Shown here: piece after piece, positions 17,784 through 27,907 of the stretch
How the letters are laid out: every line of letters starts with the position of its first letter
Position numbering within the stretch: the stretch's first letter is position 1
Program-made: the position numbers and the translations under genes
Assembly: GCA_009781175.1 (NCBI GenBank)
Contig: WQYQ01000022.1
Coordinates: 1-58,278 of the forward strand
Origin: Betaproteobacteria bacterium
GTDB lineage: Bacteria > Pseudomonadota > Gammaproteobacteria > Burkholderiales > Rhodocyclaceae
Direction of reading: 5' to 3'
DNA: 58,278 nucleotides
The notes under the pieces: model-generated
Databases searched by the model: none
Told to the model about the DNA's origin: nothing
What the model saw: only the letters and a program-made list of their open reading frames with translations

Positions 17784-18746
17784 TTATATACGCAGCAAAA
17801 CAGCGCCCCAGGTAAAGCCGCCGCCAACGCCTTGCAGCATGACATGCTGCCCGGAACGGATGCGGCCGTCGCGAACCGCGGCGTCGAGGGCCAAGGGCAC
17901 CGACGCCGCGGAGGTATTTCCCTGATGCGCCAGTGTCGCAATGACCTTTTCGATGGGCAGATCAAGGCGGCGGGCGGTCGCCTGAAGAATCCGGATATTC
18001 GCCTGATGCGGCACAAGCCAATCAAGCTGTTCCTTGTCGAGCCCAGCGGCATGCAAAACTTCAAGCGCGACCTCGCTCAGAGCCCGGACCGCAAACTTAA
18101 ATACAGCCTGGCCGTCCATGTGAATGAACGGAGAGCCCTCGATCCGCCCGTTTCTGACATTTCCCGGCACTTCGAGAATTTTGTGATGGCGGCCGTCGGC
18201 ATGGATCGCGCTGGCCAAAACGCCTGGCTCTGGAGAAGCCTCGACAACCACCGCCCCCGCGCCGTCGCCGAACAGCACACAAGTGCGCCGGTCGTTCCAG
18301 TCGAGTATGTGCGAAAAAATCTCGGCGCCGATGACGAGCGCACGCTTGTGGCTGCCGGAGCGGATGAATTTGTCCGCCACGGTCAGCGCATAAACAAAGC
18401 CGCTGCACACCGCCTGCAGATCGAAAACGGCGCAGCCTGCAACGCCAAGCTTTTCCTGAATCAGGCTGGCGGTGCTCGGAAAAATTTGATCCGGCGTCGA
18501 GGTCGCGACAATGATCAAATCGATCGAGCCCGCATCAACGCCCGCCGCGGACAAAGCTTTTTGCGCGGCCTCAACGCCGAGTTGGCTCGAAGTCACGCCA
18601 GGAGGCGCGATATGACGGGCATGAATCCCCGTCCGCTCGATAATCCAGTCATCCGAGGTATCTACGCCACGCGCAACCAGATCGTCATTCGTGACAGGCG
18701 CCCCAGGCAACACACTGCCGGTCCCCACAATCCTCGAATAAATCAC
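17784..18746 (-). CDS. fabH: 3-oxoacyl-[ACP] synthase III FabH
   Basis: Initiating ketosynthase that condenses acetyl-CoA with malonyl-ACP. The 320-residue protein has the catalytic Cys in [13 protein letters not shown] at about residue 113, His in [11 protein letters not shown], and Asn in [10 protein letters not shown]. The C-terminal [13 protein letters not shown] is typical. Its start overlaps the plsX stop by four bases, indicating coupling. Confidence 0.98.
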   Translation of the reverse strand: MIYSRIVGTGSVLPGAPVTNDDLVARGVDTSDDWIIERTGIHARHIAPPGVTSSQLGVEAAQKALSAAGVDAGSIDLIIVATSTPDQIFPSTASLIQEKLGVAGCAVFDLQAVCSGFVYALTVADKFIRSGSHKRALVIGAEIFSHILDWNDRRTCVLFGDGAGAVVVEASPEPGVLASAIHADGRHHKILEVPGNVRNGRIEGSPFIHMDGQAVFKFAVRALSEVALEVLHAAGLDKEQLDWLVPHQANIRILQATARRLDLPIEKVIATLAHQGNTSAASVPLALDAAVRDGRIRSGQHVMLQGVGGGFTWGAVLLRI

Positions 18747-19777
18747 TTGAAGGCTCCTTCGGCAGCCATATGCGTGCTGATGCGCGATTCGATACGTTCG
18801 ACGAGATTATTGCGCGCAGCTTCAGCCGCGCGTTGGAGCGCTTGCGTGAAGGCGAAAGCATCCGCCGAACCGTGGCTCTTCACGACCACGCCACGCAAAC
18901 CGAGCAGCGGAGCGCCGTTGTAACGCCGATGATCGATGCGCTGCTTGAAATGGCGCAAGGCTGGCGTAGCCAGAAGCGCCACGAGTTTGGTGTACCAGGT
19001 TCGAGTCAATTCTTCCCGCAACAATCTGATGAGGAACTGAGCAAGCCCTTCCGAGGCTTTGAGAACGGAGTTTCCCACAAATCCGTCACACACAACCACA
19101 TCGGTCGTACCTTGAAAAATATCGTTGCCCTCTACATTGCCGTAGAAATTCAGCCCGCTGTTGCGCAATAACTCGCCGGCCTGTTTGACAACTTCATTGC
19201 CCTTGATTTCTTCCTCTCCGATGTTCAGCAGGCCCACGCTCGGCCGCTCTTTGTGCTTGAGCACCGAAACGAGTATCGAGCCCATGATGCCGAATTGGAG
19301 CAAGTGCTCCGCAGTGCAATCGACATTCGCGCCGAGATCGAGCATATACGTTTCGCCATCGTGATTCGGCAGAATCGTCGCAATGGCCGGGCGGTCGATC
19401 CCGGGCAGCGTTTTGAGAACGAAGCGCGCGATGGCCATCAACGCGCCCGTATTTCCGGCGGAAATCATGGCCTGAGCTTCGCCGGATTTGACGCGATCGA
19501 TCGCAACGCGCATCGAAGAGTCTTTCTTCGAGCGCATCGCGACCGCGGGCGAATCGTGCATTTCTACAACTTCGGAAGCGGCAATGAAGCGCACACGTTC
19601 CGGGAATTCGCGCGCGAGCGCGCCGGCCTGAGTCTCGATTGACGCGGGCAAGCCCACGAGCAATATGCTCGCGTGCGCATCATCGGCCAAGAATTGCCGC
19701 GCCGCGGGTACGGTGACGCTTGGCCCGTGATCGCCGCCCATGCAGTCGATCGCGAGCGTTACCTGCATTCGGGGCAT
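18743..19777 (-). CDS. plsX: Phosphate acyltransferase PlsX
   Basis: Makes acyl-phosphate from acyl-ACP for phospholipid synthesis, linking the fab pathway with glycerol-3-phosphate acylation. The N terminus [14 protein letters not shown] and the [10 protein letters not shown] loop are diagnostic; [10 protein letters not shown] lies between them. Length is 344 residues from the first ATG; a second ATG three codons in is equally possible. It follows rpmF, the classic rpmF-plsX pairing. Confidence 0.96.
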   Translation of the reverse strand: MPRMQVTLAIDCMGGDHGPSVTVPAARQFLADDAHASILLVGLPASIETQAGALAREFPERVRFIAASEVVEMHDSPAVAMRSKKDSSMRVAIDRVKSGEAQAMISAGNTGALMAIARFVLKTLPGIDRPAIATILPNHDGETYMLDLGANVDCTAEHLLQFGIMGSILVSVLKHKERPSVGLLNIGEEEIKGNEVVKQAGELLRNSGLNFYGNVEGNDIFQGTTDVVVCDGFVGNSVLKASEGLAQFLIRLLREELTRTWYTKLVALLATPALRHFKQRIDHRRYNGAPLLGLRGVVVKSHGSADAFAFTQALQRAAEAARNNLVERIESRISTHMAAEGAFK

Positions 19778-19859
19778 GATAGAGAAGTGAGAAGAAAGAC
19801 TGACGAACGAAAACGGCGCCGGCTTGGCCGAGCGCCGCTACGTCAGATTATACGTGGGC

Positions 19860-20039
19860 TTATTCGCCCTTGGCCTTCATCACCTTGCGGCCACGATAAA
19901 CGCCCGACGGCGAAACATGGTGGCGCAGATGCGTTTCGCCGGTGCTCGGCTCAACCGCGATCGGCGGGTTGGTCAGAAAATCGTGCGCGCGATGCATGCC
20001 GCGCTTCGACGGGGATTTTTTGTTTTGCTGAACAGCCAT
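19860..20039 (-). CDS. rpmF: 50S ribosomal protein L32
   Basis: This 59-residue gene encodes [20 protein letters not shown] followed by a short middle and the basic C terminus [10 protein letters not shown]. It is the cysteine-free form of L32 (no zinc-ribbon CxxC pairs). GAAGGAG lies just before the ATG. It sits between yceD and plsX, the conserved order in proteobacteria. Confidence 0.97.
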   Translation of the reverse strand: MAVQQNKKSPSKRGMHRAHDFLTNPPIAVEPSTGETHLRHHVSPSGVYRGRKVMKAKGE

Positions 20040-20081
20040 TTAAAACTCCTTCGCTCAATTCAATCCACCCTCTCCGAGGGT

Positions 20082-20603
20082 TTAGTTTTCCTTGTTTCCC
20101 GCCCCGCGCAGCTTCGCCAGCGCCGCGAAGGGCGACGCGCTGTCGTCCTGTCCGCGGGGTTGCGGGGATTCACACTTTTCATGCCGTGGAGCAAGCGGAA
20201 GAGCAAGCAACAACTCCTCCTCAATCAACTCCCTTACATTGAGATCCCGCTCCGCGACGATCGAATCGAAGTCATCTTCTTCGAGATCCTCGTCGGGAAT
20301 CGGCTCTCCAGGCGCCACCAGCAATAACTTCGATTCCAAGTTCAGCGGCCAGGGCATTACCCCCAAACAACGCTGGCACTCCAAACGCGGCTCCGCTGCG
20401 ATGTGGAGCACAAGAAAGCAATCGCCTTCCTCAAGTACCCCTTCGACACGCACCCGCGCCGAGCCCGTTCGTTCAGCCAGAACATCCGCAAGACGTTCCA
20501 GGCCGGACAACTCGAAATCGAACTCCCAGCGCATCCCTCGACGCGCGAACTCGCGCGGGTCGGCGATGACAAAGCCGGGAGACAATGACTGCTGGTTCGA
20601 CAT
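20082..20603 (-). CDS. yceD: YceD/DUF177 family protein
   Basis: A 173-residue acidic protein of the YceD (DUF177) family, which is linked to 23S rRNA accumulation in bacteria and plants. The conserved core is LECQRCLGVMPWPL at about residues 74-87, followed by the acidic DEDLEEDDFD stretch. Only part of the usual Cys pattern is kept (ECQRC, then a lone Cys near 146). It is the first gene before rpmF and diverges from maf over a 66-base promoter gap. Confidence 0.9.
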   Translation of the reverse strand: MSNQQSLSPGFVIADPREFARRGMRWEFDFELSGLERLADVLAERTGSARVRVEGVLEEGDCFLVLHIAAEPRLECQRCLGVMPWPLNLESKLLLVAPGEPIPDEDLEEDDFDSIVAERDLNVRELIEEELLLALPLAPRHEKCESPQPRGQDDSASPFAALAKLRGAGNKEN

Positions 20604-20669
20604 AAACGTGTGATGATATTATTCAAGACCTTTCCTGTCAAAGTGCAGATGCCACTGCGCGCCTGAGTC

Positions 20670-21248
20670 ATGCGTCCGCTCGTTCTTGCTTCAACCTCGC
20701 GCTATCGCCGCGAACTCCTCGAACGCCTAGGTTTGCCTTTCGTGACCGACAAGCCGGAAACGGATGAAACGCCGTTTTCAGGAGAAACGCCAGCCGCCAC
20801 CGCGGAACGGCTCGCGCTCGAAAAAGCCAGAGCGGTTGCCGCGCGCTATCCCGACGCCTTAATCATCGGCTCGGATCAGGTTGCAAGCGTCGGCGCCGAA
20901 CGTTTCGGCAAACCGGGAACGATTGAAAACGCGATTGCGCAGCTCAAGGCCATGCGCGGACGTTCGATCGTTTTCCATACCGCCGTGGCGCTGCTCGACG
21001 CCGCAAGCGGCCAAGCAGCGGTGGAAACAGTTTCCACCGAAGTCGCATTCCGGCCGCTCAGTGACGCGGAAATCATTCGCTATGTCGAACGCGAACGCCC
21101 GCTCGACTGCGCGGGCAGCGCTAAATCGGAAGGGCTCGGCATCGCCTTGCTTGAACACATCCGCGGCGACGATCCCAATGCGCTGATCGGCCTGCCGCTT
21201 ATCGCCCTGACTCGCCTGTTGCGCCAAGCCGGCGTCGACTTGCCCTGA
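20670..21248 (+). CDS. maf: Nucleoside triphosphate pyrophosphatase (Maf family)
   Basis: House-cleaning pyrophosphatase that removes non-canonical nucleotides; the YceF-type subgroup prefers m7GTP. The 192-residue protein starts with the Maf signature LASTSRYRRELLERLGL and has GSDQVASV at about residue 68. Its stop codon overlaps the start of the next gene (TGATG), so both are probably one transcript. The divergent partner yceD is a common neighbour of this Maf subgroup. Confidence 0.93.
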   Translation: MRPLVLASTSRYRRELLERLGLPFVTDKPETDETPFSGETPAATAERLALEKARAVAARYPDALIIGSDQVASVGAERFGKPGTIENAIAQLKAMRGRSIVFHTAVALLDAASGQAAVETVSTEVAFRPLSDAEIIRYVERERPLDCAGSAKSEGLGIALLEHIRGDDPNALIGLPLIALTRLLRQAGVDLP

Positions 21249-22012
21249 TGTCTGGAACACTCTACCTCCTGCCCAGCGCGCTTGGGGCGGCGGATTCGGC
21301 ATTGCTGCATCCGCCAGAAGCGATCGCAATCACGCATCGCTTACAGCACTTTATCGTCGAAAACGCCAAGAGCGCGCGCGCCGAACTCAAGCGCCTTGCC
21401 CATCCCGACCCGATCCAATCGCTCGCGATTGTCGAGTTGCCGCAGCGGCTCGACAGCCAGGCGCTCGATGGCCTGCTCGCCCCCCTTTTCGCAGGTAACG
21501 ATGTCGGCGTGCTATCCGAAGCCGGCGCGCCGGCGGTCGCGGACCCCGGCGCGCTCGTCGTTCGTCGGGCGCATGAGCGCGGCGTGCGCGTCATGCCGAT
21601 TGTCGGCCCTTCTTCGCTGCTGCTCGGGTTAATGGCTTCAGGCCTGAACGGCCAAAGCTTCGCTTTCCACGGCTACTTGCCGATCAAGGATGCGGAACGC
21701 ATCCAGGCGCTGCGCAATCTCGAACAAGAATCGCGCCGCTTTCAGCGCACGCAACTCTTTATTGAAACGCCCTATCGCAACCAAGGCATGTTCGCGACGC
21801 TGCTTGCCGCCTTATCCGCGGACACCTTGCTCTGCGTCGCGCGCGAGCTGACATGCAGCGGCGAGTGGATTCGCACGCACCGCATCGCCGACTGGAAAAA
21901 ACAAACACCGCCGGACCTCGAACGCCGCCCGACGGTGTTTCTGATTCTCGCTGAAGGCGGCAAGCCGGCGCCGCGCCAGCCAAACCCAAACCGTTTTCAA
22001 GTTCAACGATAG
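21248..22012 (+). CDS. RsmI-like SAM-dependent methyltransferase
   Basis: A 254-residue tetrapyrrole-methylase-fold protein related to RsmI (16S rRNA C1402 2'-O-methyltransferase) but of the shorter YraL-like branch often found next to maf. Visible motifs are VLSEAGAPAVADPGALVVRR for the SAM site region and IVGPSSLLLGLMASGL. The substrate is not certain; members of this branch are annotated as SAM-dependent methyltransferases only. It overlaps maf by one base and the convergent sppA by ten. Confidence 0.83.
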   Translation: MSGTLYLLPSALGAADSALLHPPEAIAITHRLQHFIVENAKSARAELKRLAHPDPIQSLAIVELPQRLDSQALDGLLAPLFAGNDVGVLSEAGAPAVADPGALVVRRAHERGVRVMPIVGPSSLLLGLMASGLNGQSFAFHGYLPIKDAERIQALRNLEQESRRFQRTQLFIETPYRNQGMFATLLAALSADTLLCVARELTCSGEWIRTHRIADWKKQTPPDLERRPTVFLILAEGGKPAPRQPNPNRFQVQR

Positions 22013-22947
22013 CGGGTTTCCGCTAACTGATCGAAAAAAGCGCTTGCCGCAGCGCCGCCCAAGCGCCGGGCGATACGTTCGAACGGCGATTCGCGCTCGG
22101 TATAGTCGCGAAGCGTTTCCGCCTTGATCACATCGCGCGCAACGGAACGAACGCTACCCGTCGCGTCGGCAAGACCAAGCTCAATGCTTTTGGAGCCGGT
22201 CCAGATCAAACCGGAGAATATTTCCGGCGTTTCGTGCAAACGCTTGCCGCGCCCTTTTCTGACTGCGTCGATGAATTGGGCATGAATATCGGCCAACATG
22301 GTTTTGGCGAATTCAACCTGCCCCGGAACCACCGGCTGGAACGGATCGAGGAAGGCTTTATTGTCGCCCGAGGTCAGAGCGCGACGTTCGACGCCAAGTT
22401 TTTCCATGGTGCCGGTAAAGCCGAAACCGTCCATGATTACACCGATCGACCCGACCAGACTCGCCTTGTCGACGTAAATCCGGTCTGCCGCCGCGGCGAC
22501 GTAATAACCGCCCGAGGCACACAGTTCTTCAACGACGGCATACACCGGAATTTCCGAATTCGTTGCCTTCAGGCGCTTGATCTCGTCGTAGATCTGCCCG
22601 GCCTGCACCGGGCTGCCGCCGGGGCTGTTGATCTTCAGAATGACGCCTTTGACGCCTCTGTTCTTGAACGCCTGGCGCAATGCCGTGTTGATGCGTTCCG
22701 CACTGGCCGAAGCATTGGTTGCGATGATGCCCTGAACTTCAATCACAGCGGTATGCGCCGAACCGTCGATCGCTCCGTCGGGATTGCGGCCCGACCATAT
22801 CGCCCAGACAAAAACGCCAAAGTAAGCAACGCCGACGAATTTGAAGAAAATCCCCCAGCGGCGCCGACGACGCTGCTCTTTGAGCGCATCGGTCGCAAGC
22901 GTCTCAAGTAACTTTCGTTCCCAACCATTAGGCGTTTGTTCGCTCAT
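22003..22947 (-). CDS. sppA: Signal peptide peptidase SppA (S49 family)
   Basis: Membrane-anchored serine protease that degrades cleaved signal peptides. The 314-residue short form has one N-terminal transmembrane helix at about residues 31-50 after a basic RRRRR run. The catalytic Ser is in ELCASGGYYVAAAAD and the Lys general base is expected near GQIYDEIKRLK. The N-terminal half of the long E. coli form is absent, as in most short SppA proteins. Confidence 0.93.
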   Translation of the reverse strand: MSEQTPNGWERKLLETLATDALKEQRRRRRWGIFFKFVGVAYFGVFVWAIWSGRNPDGAIDGSAHTAVIEVQGIIATNASASAERINTALRQAFKNRGVKGVILKINSPGGSPVQAGQIYDEIKRLKATNSEIPVYAVVEELCASGGYYVAAAADRIYVDKASLVGSIGVIMDGFGFTGTMEKLGVERRALTSGDNKAFLDPFQPVVPGQVEFAKTMLADIHAQFIDAVRKGRGKRLHETPEIFSGLIWTGSKSIELGLADATGSVRSVARDVIKAETLRDYTERESPFERIARRLGGAAASAFFDQLAETRYR

Positions 22948-22965
22948 GCTTTGTTCTCAATTGAA

Positions 22966-23622
22966 TTAACCGTTTTCCGCCAGCCATTGAGCCAGATCCG
23001 GAACCGAATGGAAAATCCCACGTGGGGATAAGTCCAAAAGATCTTCGGCCGGGTGTGCGCCAAAACCAACAGCCAATGCATCCGTGCCTGCGTTTTGCGC
23101 CATCAATAAATCATGCGTGGTGTCGCCGACCATGATCGTCCGCTCCGGCGCGCACATAAGTTCATCCATCAGCTCCAGCAGCATTGTCGGGTTCGGCTTG
23201 GAAAAGGTTTCGTCCGCGGTGCGTGTTGCGTTGAAGAGATCGCCCAAGCCGGATGTCGCAAACGCCCGCTCCAAGCCTTTACGGCTTTTGCCCGTCGCCA
23301 CGGCCAATTGCTTGCCTTGCGCGGACAAGCCGCGCAGCAGGTCCGGCACGCCGTCAAAAAGCACCAGATCTTGGTCGGCGGAAAAATAATGCGCCCGATA
23401 GCGTTCAATTAAACGCGGGTAATCGGTGGGATCGAGCTCGGGAATCGCAGCGCCCAGTGCTTCGGTCAAGCTCATGCCAATCACATAGCTCGCCTGTTCG
23501 TGCGTGGGCACTTTCAGCCCCAAGTCGGCACTCGCGCGCTGGATCGCGGTGACGATCCAGGCCGTCGAGTCCATTAAAGTGCCATCCCAATCGAAGACGA
23601 TCAGATCGTAATTACCCGCCAT
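22966..23622 (-). CDS. HAD-family phosphatase (Gph-like)
   Basis: A 218-residue haloacid-dehalogenase hydrolase, subfamily IA. Motif I is FDWDGTLMDS at about residue 8 with the nucleophile Asp, motif II the Thr in VATGKS, motif III the Lys in FSKPNP, and motif IV GDTTHDLLMA. This matches phosphoglycolate-phosphatase-like enzymes, but the substrate is unknown. I chose ATG at 23622; an upstream ATG at 23643 would overlap rluC further. The gene follows rluC, a frequent pairing in Betaproteobacteria. Confidence 0.87.
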   Translation of the reverse strand: MAGNYDLIVFDWDGTLMDSTAWIVTAIQRASADLGLKVPTHEQASYVIGMSLTEALGAAIPELDPTDYPRLIERYRAHYFSADQDLVLFDGVPDLLRGLSAQGKQLAVATGKSRKGLERAFATSGLGDLFNATRTADETFSKPNPTMLLELMDELMCAPERTIMVGDTTHDLLMAQNAGTDALAVGFGAHPAEDLLDLSPRGIFHSVPDLAQWLAENG

Positions 23623-24583
23623 AGTCACAACTTTCGGTTTCATCGAGCCGCGCCACGAAGGCCGACAGTTCAGGAGGAAGCGGCGCGTTTAAAGTCAAGG
23701 GTTCGCCACTGCCAGGATGCGCAAGCGCAAGACTCGCTGCATGCAGGAACATGCGCTTGAGCCCTTCCTTCTGCAAGGCTTTGTTGAGGGCGAAATCGCC
23801 GTATTTGTCGTCGCCGGTCAAGGGAAAACCTAAGTGTGTCAAATGAACTCTGATTTGATGGGTACGCCCGGTTTTAATCTGAACCTCGACCAGGCTGAAG
23901 CGCTCCCAGCGGCGAATCAGACGCACAATCGAATGCGCCGCCTTGCCGCCGTCCTTATCGACCGCAACGCGGCGTTCGCCTTCCTCCGTCAAATACTTCG
24001 TCAAGGCCAGGCGAATATGTTGAACCGGATTCGGCCAGCGCCCTTTAATCAAAGCAAGATAGCGTTTATCGACAGCGCCTTCGCGCAGCGCGTCATGCAA
24101 GCGCGAAAGCGTCGCGCGCTTCTTGCCGATCAGGAGAATGCCTGAAGTTTCACGATCCAGGCGATGCGCGAGTTCGAGGAAACGCGCTTGCGGACGCTGG
24201 CGGCGCAATTGTTCGATCACGCCAAAGCTCACTCCGCTGCCGCCATGCACCGCCACGCCGGCGGGCTTGTCGATGACCAGCAGCCCCTCATCCTCAAACA
24301 AAATCGGGAATTCACGCGCGGGTATCGCGGCGACCGCTTTGGGCTCCGCCAATCGCAAAGGCGGAATCCTGACTTCGTCGCCGACCTGAAGCCGGTAGGT
24401 CTGATCGATCCGGCCACGATTCACCCGCACTTCGCCGCTGCGCAAGATCCGGTAAATAAGGCTCTTGGGGGCGCCCTTGCAGATCCGGATCAGGTAATTG
24501 TCGATGCGCTGCCCCGCATCCTGCTCTTCGATCAGGACGCGCCTTACAACAGACGGCGCTGGATTTTTGCTTTGCGAGACCAT
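23612..24583 (-). CDS. rluC: 23S rRNA pseudouridine synthase RluC
   Basis: Makes pseudouridines 955, 2504 and 2580 in 23S rRNA. ATG at 24583 gives 323 residues; the longer upstream frame has no homologous content. An S4 RNA-binding domain covers about residues 18-80. The catalytic Asp lies in LAHRLDRETSGILLIGKK at about residue 150, and GRTHQIRVHLTHLGFPLTGD is the second conserved block. It diverges from rne, the classical RluC neighbour. Confidence 0.95.
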   Translation of the reverse strand: MVSQSKNPAPSVVRRVLIEEQDAGQRIDNYLIRICKGAPKSLIYRILRSGEVRVNRGRIDQTYRLQVGDEVRIPPLRLAEPKAVAAIPAREFPILFEDEGLLVIDKPAGVAVHGGSGVSFGVIEQLRRQRPQARFLELAHRLDRETSGILLIGKKRATLSRLHDALREGAVDKRYLALIKGRWPNPVQHIRLALTKYLTEEGERRVAVDKDGGKAAHSIVRLIRRWERFSLVEVQIKTGRTHQIRVHLTHLGFPLTGDDKYGDFALNKALQKEGLKRMFLHAASLALAHPGSGEPLTLNAPLPPELSAFVARLDETESCDYGG

Positions 24584-24963
24584 GTTGAATATACTTCTAT
24601 GGTTATTCCGGTCTGTCTGGGCGGACCATGCAGCGTGGCTTGCGCGCATGGGCCGAATCAGTACAACGAGCTTCGCTCCCGGAAAAACATTGAAACCAGA
24701 CCATCGCTGGAGCACAAAAGCTCGCGATGGTACCTAAAAACTTGACCACTTAGTTGGCGCGCAGCATGCAGAACACGGCGCCCTGGGCAGTTCGGGATCA
24801 AGAAGATCCGCGAGCGACAGGGCGTTCATAATGGACCTCGCAATGACTCTTTTGCTCCGAACCCTTGCATGACAGCGTTCTTAACAATCTGAGTTTGAAA
24901 ACCGTCCGCATTTGACGGTGCGCGGTTCGTTCTGCCCGTTCGCGCGCGGGAGAACGCTAAAAA
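24584..24963 (+). promoter_or_regulatory. Long structured rne leader / rluC-rne divergent promoter region
   Basis: This 380-base gap lacks a gene. ACCATCGC at 24700-24707 pairs with GCGATGGT at 24724-24731, with a GAGC/GCTC inner stem. A second stem pairs GTTCT..CCCG at 24929-24938 with CGGG..AGAAC at 24947-24955, burying the GGGAGA ribosome-binding site just before the rne ATG. Long 5' leaders with hairpins mediate RNase E autoregulation in E. coli; the same role is inferred here. Confidence 0.5.
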
Positions 24964-27843
24964 ATGAAGCGCATGCTCTTCAATGCGACGCAGGCTGAAG
25001 AATTACGCGTCGCGATCGTGGACGGTCAGAAACTGATCGACCTCGATATCGAATCGGCCGCCAAGGAACAGCGGAAAAGCAACATCTACAAAGGTGTGAT
25101 TACCCGCATCGAGCCTAGTCTCGAAGCGGCTTTTGTCGATTACGGCGCCGAGCGCCATGGTTTTCTGCCGTTCAAGGAAATTTCCCGGGCCTATTTCCGC
25201 GAAGGCGTCGAAGCCTCGCGTGCGCGCATCCAGGATGCGCTCAAAGAAGGCCAGGAGTTGATCGTTCAGGTCGAGAAGGACGAACGCGGCAACAAAGGCG
25301 CCGCGCTCACGACCTTCATCTCGCTCGCGGGCCGTTATCTCGTTCTGATGCCGAACAACCCGCGCGGCGGCGGCGTATCGCGGCGCATCGAAGGCGACGA
25401 GCGCGCCGAACTGCGCGACGCCCTCGACCAGGTTGAAGTCCCGCAGGGCATGAGCCTGATTGCGCGCACCGCCGCAATCGGCCGCAGCGCGGAAGAGTTG
25501 CAATGGGACCTGAACTACCTGACCCAGCTCTGGAAAGCGATCGAAGGCGTCGCCAAAACGCAAACCGGCGCGCTGCTGATCTACCAGGAAGGCAGCTTGG
25601 TCATCCGCGCGATCCGCGATTATTTCTCGGCCGATATCGGCGAACTCCTGATCGATACCGACGAGGTTTACGATCAGGCCAAGCAGTTCATGGCGCATGT
25701 GATGCCGACCAATGTGCATTGCGTCAAACGCTATCGCGACGATGTGCCGCTGTTCTCGCGCTTCCAGATCGAACATCAGATCGAGTCCGCCTACTCGCGC
25801 AACGTCACGCTGCCCTCCGGCGGCGCGGTGGTCATCGACCACACCGAGGCGCTGGTCGCGGTCGACGTCAACTCGGGCCGCGCCACCAAAGGGCAGGACA
25901 TTGAGGAAACCGCGCTCAAGACGAACCTCGAAGCCGCCGACGAAATCGCGCGCCAATTGCGCCTGCGGGACCTGGGCGGCCTGATCGTCATCGACTTCAT
26001 CGACATGGAAAACCCGCGCAGCCAGCGCGAAGTCGAAAACCGCCTGCGCGATGCGCTGCACCACGACCGCGCGCGCGTCCAGACCGGCAAGATCAGCCGT
26101 TTCGGCCTGCTCGAACTGTCGCGCCAGCGGCTGCGCCCGGCGCTCGCCGAAACCAGCTACATCACCTGCCCGCGCTGCACCGGCACCGGCCACATCCGCT
26201 CGACCGAATCGGCGGCGCTGCACATCCTGCGCATCCTCGAAGAAGAGGCGATGAAGGAAAACACCGGCGCGGTCCATGTCCAGGTGCCTATCGATGTCGG
26301 CACCTTCCTGCTCAATGAAAAGCGGGTCGATATGGCCAAGATCGAGATGCGCCACAAGGTCAATATTCTCATCATCCCGAACCGCCACCTCGAAACGCCG
26401 GCGCACGAAATCGTGCGTCTGCGTCACGACCAGCTGAACCAGGAAGATCTCGCGCTGCCAAGCTACCGCATGGCCACAATGCCGGCGGAAGCCGCAGGTT
26501 ACACCCCGCCTTCAGCCAATACCGACGGCAAGATTCAGCGTCAGGAAGCCGCCATCCGCAGCTTCACGCCCGAGCAGCCCGCCCCGGTCGTCGCGCCTAA
26601 GGCGCCCGCAGCGCCCAGCGCTGCCTCGCCAAGCCTTTTCCAACGCATCATGAATTGGCTGCGCGGCAATGACGAACCCGCTGCGCCAGCCCCGGTTGCT
26701 CCGCCCCAACCAAGCAAGCACGAAAACACCCAGGAGCGCAGACGTGGCGGCGAACGCAACCGCGGAGAACGCGGAGAAAACAGGCGCGATGGGCGCCGAT
26801 CCGAGCGAGACAACGCAGCATCGGCCAAATCGGAACAAGCAACGGAAACCGGCAAACCGCAACGCGAAACCGGCGAGCAACCGCCGCGCGAACCGCGCAA
26901 TCGCGAACGCGAACGCAATCGTGAAGAACGCGCCAAGCGCACTGAGAAACAGGAAAAACCCGAAGCAACCGAAACAACGGTACAAACCGAGCAGCCCCGC
27001 GAGCGTCCGCAACGCGAACCACGTCAGCCGCGTCAACCGAGGCAGGCTCGCGCGCAACAGCCGGTTGTCGAAGAAACCGCGCCGCAAACTGCAGAGGCAA
27101 GCAGCAACGCACCAGCAACGCCCGTAACGGAAACCGCGCCGGCCACCGAAATGGAAGGCGGCAACAATCGCCGCCGCAACCGGCGCGGTCGGCGTGGCGG
27201 CGAACGCCGCAGTGGGGAAACTTCAGCACCAACCGAGTATTTGTTCTACCCGGACGGGCGCATGGAGCAGCTCTCACAACCGGCTCCCGCGGAAGAAACG
27301 GTTGCGCCGGAAGCGGCAAACGCCCCGGCCGAAGCACCACAAGCCACCCCGAGCATGCCCGCGCAAAACCCAACTCCGGCGGCATCCGTGGAAACCCCTG
27401 CGCTACCAGCCATGCCTGCCGAAGCGGCCGTAGAGACTCACGCCCCCGCATTGCGAGCCGAGACGGCGGCCGAAGCCGTACAGACCGAACCCGTCCCGCC
27501 AGCCGAGACCTCGGTAGCGCCGCAGAACCGCTTCATCGATGCAACCGCGCCAGCGACGACAAGCGATGACACTCAAGCAACGCAGGAAGAGCCTTTGTTC
27601 GTGCGCGCGGCACATAAAGCCGCTCAAACACAAGCGCAGGCATCGAGCAGCGTACCCTCTTCCATCGACCTACGGGCACTCATCAATACTGACGGTCTGG
27701 AGATGGTCGAAACACGCGAGCATCAGGCGCCCGTACCCACGGAGGAGCCCAAGCAACAGGCTGGACGCCGGCGCCGCCCGCGCTCGGTTGCCGCTGCGCA
27801 GGAAACGCTTGAACAAGTCGAAACCCAAACCCATAAAGAGTAA
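24964..27843 (+). CDS. rne: Ribonuclease E
   Basis: Endoribonuclease and scaffold of the RNA degradosome. The 959-residue protein has the catalytic half at about 1-510: S1 domain near residue 38-120, DNase I-like domain with VDVNSGR and IVIDFIDM (Mg-binding Asp residues), and the Zn-link CPRCTGTGH at about 400. The rest is low-complexity: an Arg/Glu-rich stretch around 590-720 (RNA binding) and a Pro/Ala/Glu-rich tail, with a short RRRRPRS segment at the end. No other degradosome site can be identified. Confidence 0.97.
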   Translation: MKRMLFNATQAEELRVAIVDGQKLIDLDIESAAKEQRKSNIYKGVITRIEPSLEAAFVDYGAERHGFLPFKEISRAYFREGVEASRARIQDALKEGQELIVQVEKDERGNKGAALTTFISLAGRYLVLMPNNPRGGGVSRRIEGDERAELRDALDQVEVPQGMSLIARTAAIGRSAEELQWDLNYLTQLWKAIEGVAKTQTGALLIYQEGSLVIRAIRDYFSADIGELLIDTDEVYDQAKQFMAHVMPTNVHCVKRYRDDVPLFSRFQIEHQIESAYSRNVTLPSGGAVVIDHTEALVAVDVNSGRATKGQDIEETALKTNLEAADEIARQLRLRDLGGLIVIDFIDMENPRSQREVENRLRDALHHDRARVQTGKISRFGLLELSRQRLRPALAETSYITCPRCTGTGHIRSTESAALHILRILEEEAMKENTGAVHVQVPIDVGTFLLNEKRVDMAKIEMRHKVNILIIPNRHLETPAHEIVRLRHDQLNQEDLALPSYRMATMPAEAAGYTPPSANTDGKIQRQEAAIRSFTPEQPAPVVAPKAPAAPSAASPSLFQRIMNWLRGNDEPAAPAPVAPPQPSKHENTQERRRGGERNRGERGENRRDGRRSERDNAASAKSEQATETGKPQRETGEQPPREPRNRERERNREERAKRTEKQEKPEATETTVQTEQPRERPQREPRQPRQPRQARAQQPVVEETAPQTAEASSNAPATPVTETAPATEMEGGNNRRRNRRGRRGGERRSGETSAPTEYLFYPDGRMEQLSQPAPAEETVAPEAANAPAEAPQATPSMPAQNPTPAASVETPALPAMPAEAAVETHAPALRAETAAEAVQTEPVPPAETSVAPQNRFIDATAPATTSDDTQATQEEPLFVRAAHKAAQTQAQASSSVPSSIDLRALINTDGLEMVETREHQAPVPTEEPKQQAGRRRRPRSVAAAQETLEQVETQTHKE

Positions 27844-27866
27844 TTCGACCCTTCGCGCAAGTCGCT

Positions 27867-27907
27867 AAAAAACGGGCCGCCCGGATTTCCGAGGCGGCCC
27901 GTTTTTT
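27867..27907 (+). terminator. Rho-independent terminator after rne
   Basis: AAAAAACGGGCCGCC at 27867-27881 and GGCGGCCCGTTTTTT at 27893-27907 form a perfect 15-bp stem with an 11-base loop and a T run. It is symmetrical and could also stop transcription arriving from the accessory operon on the other strand. Confidence 0.93.

Noticed and set aside
16833..18923. Plus-strand 696-codon open frame
   Set aside because: It lies entirely opposite fabD, fabH and plsX, whose motifs and start sites are certain; a GC-rich antisense frame.
25003..26427. Minus-strand 474-codon open frame
   Set aside because: It is antisense to the conserved catalytic half of rne and has no recognisable product.
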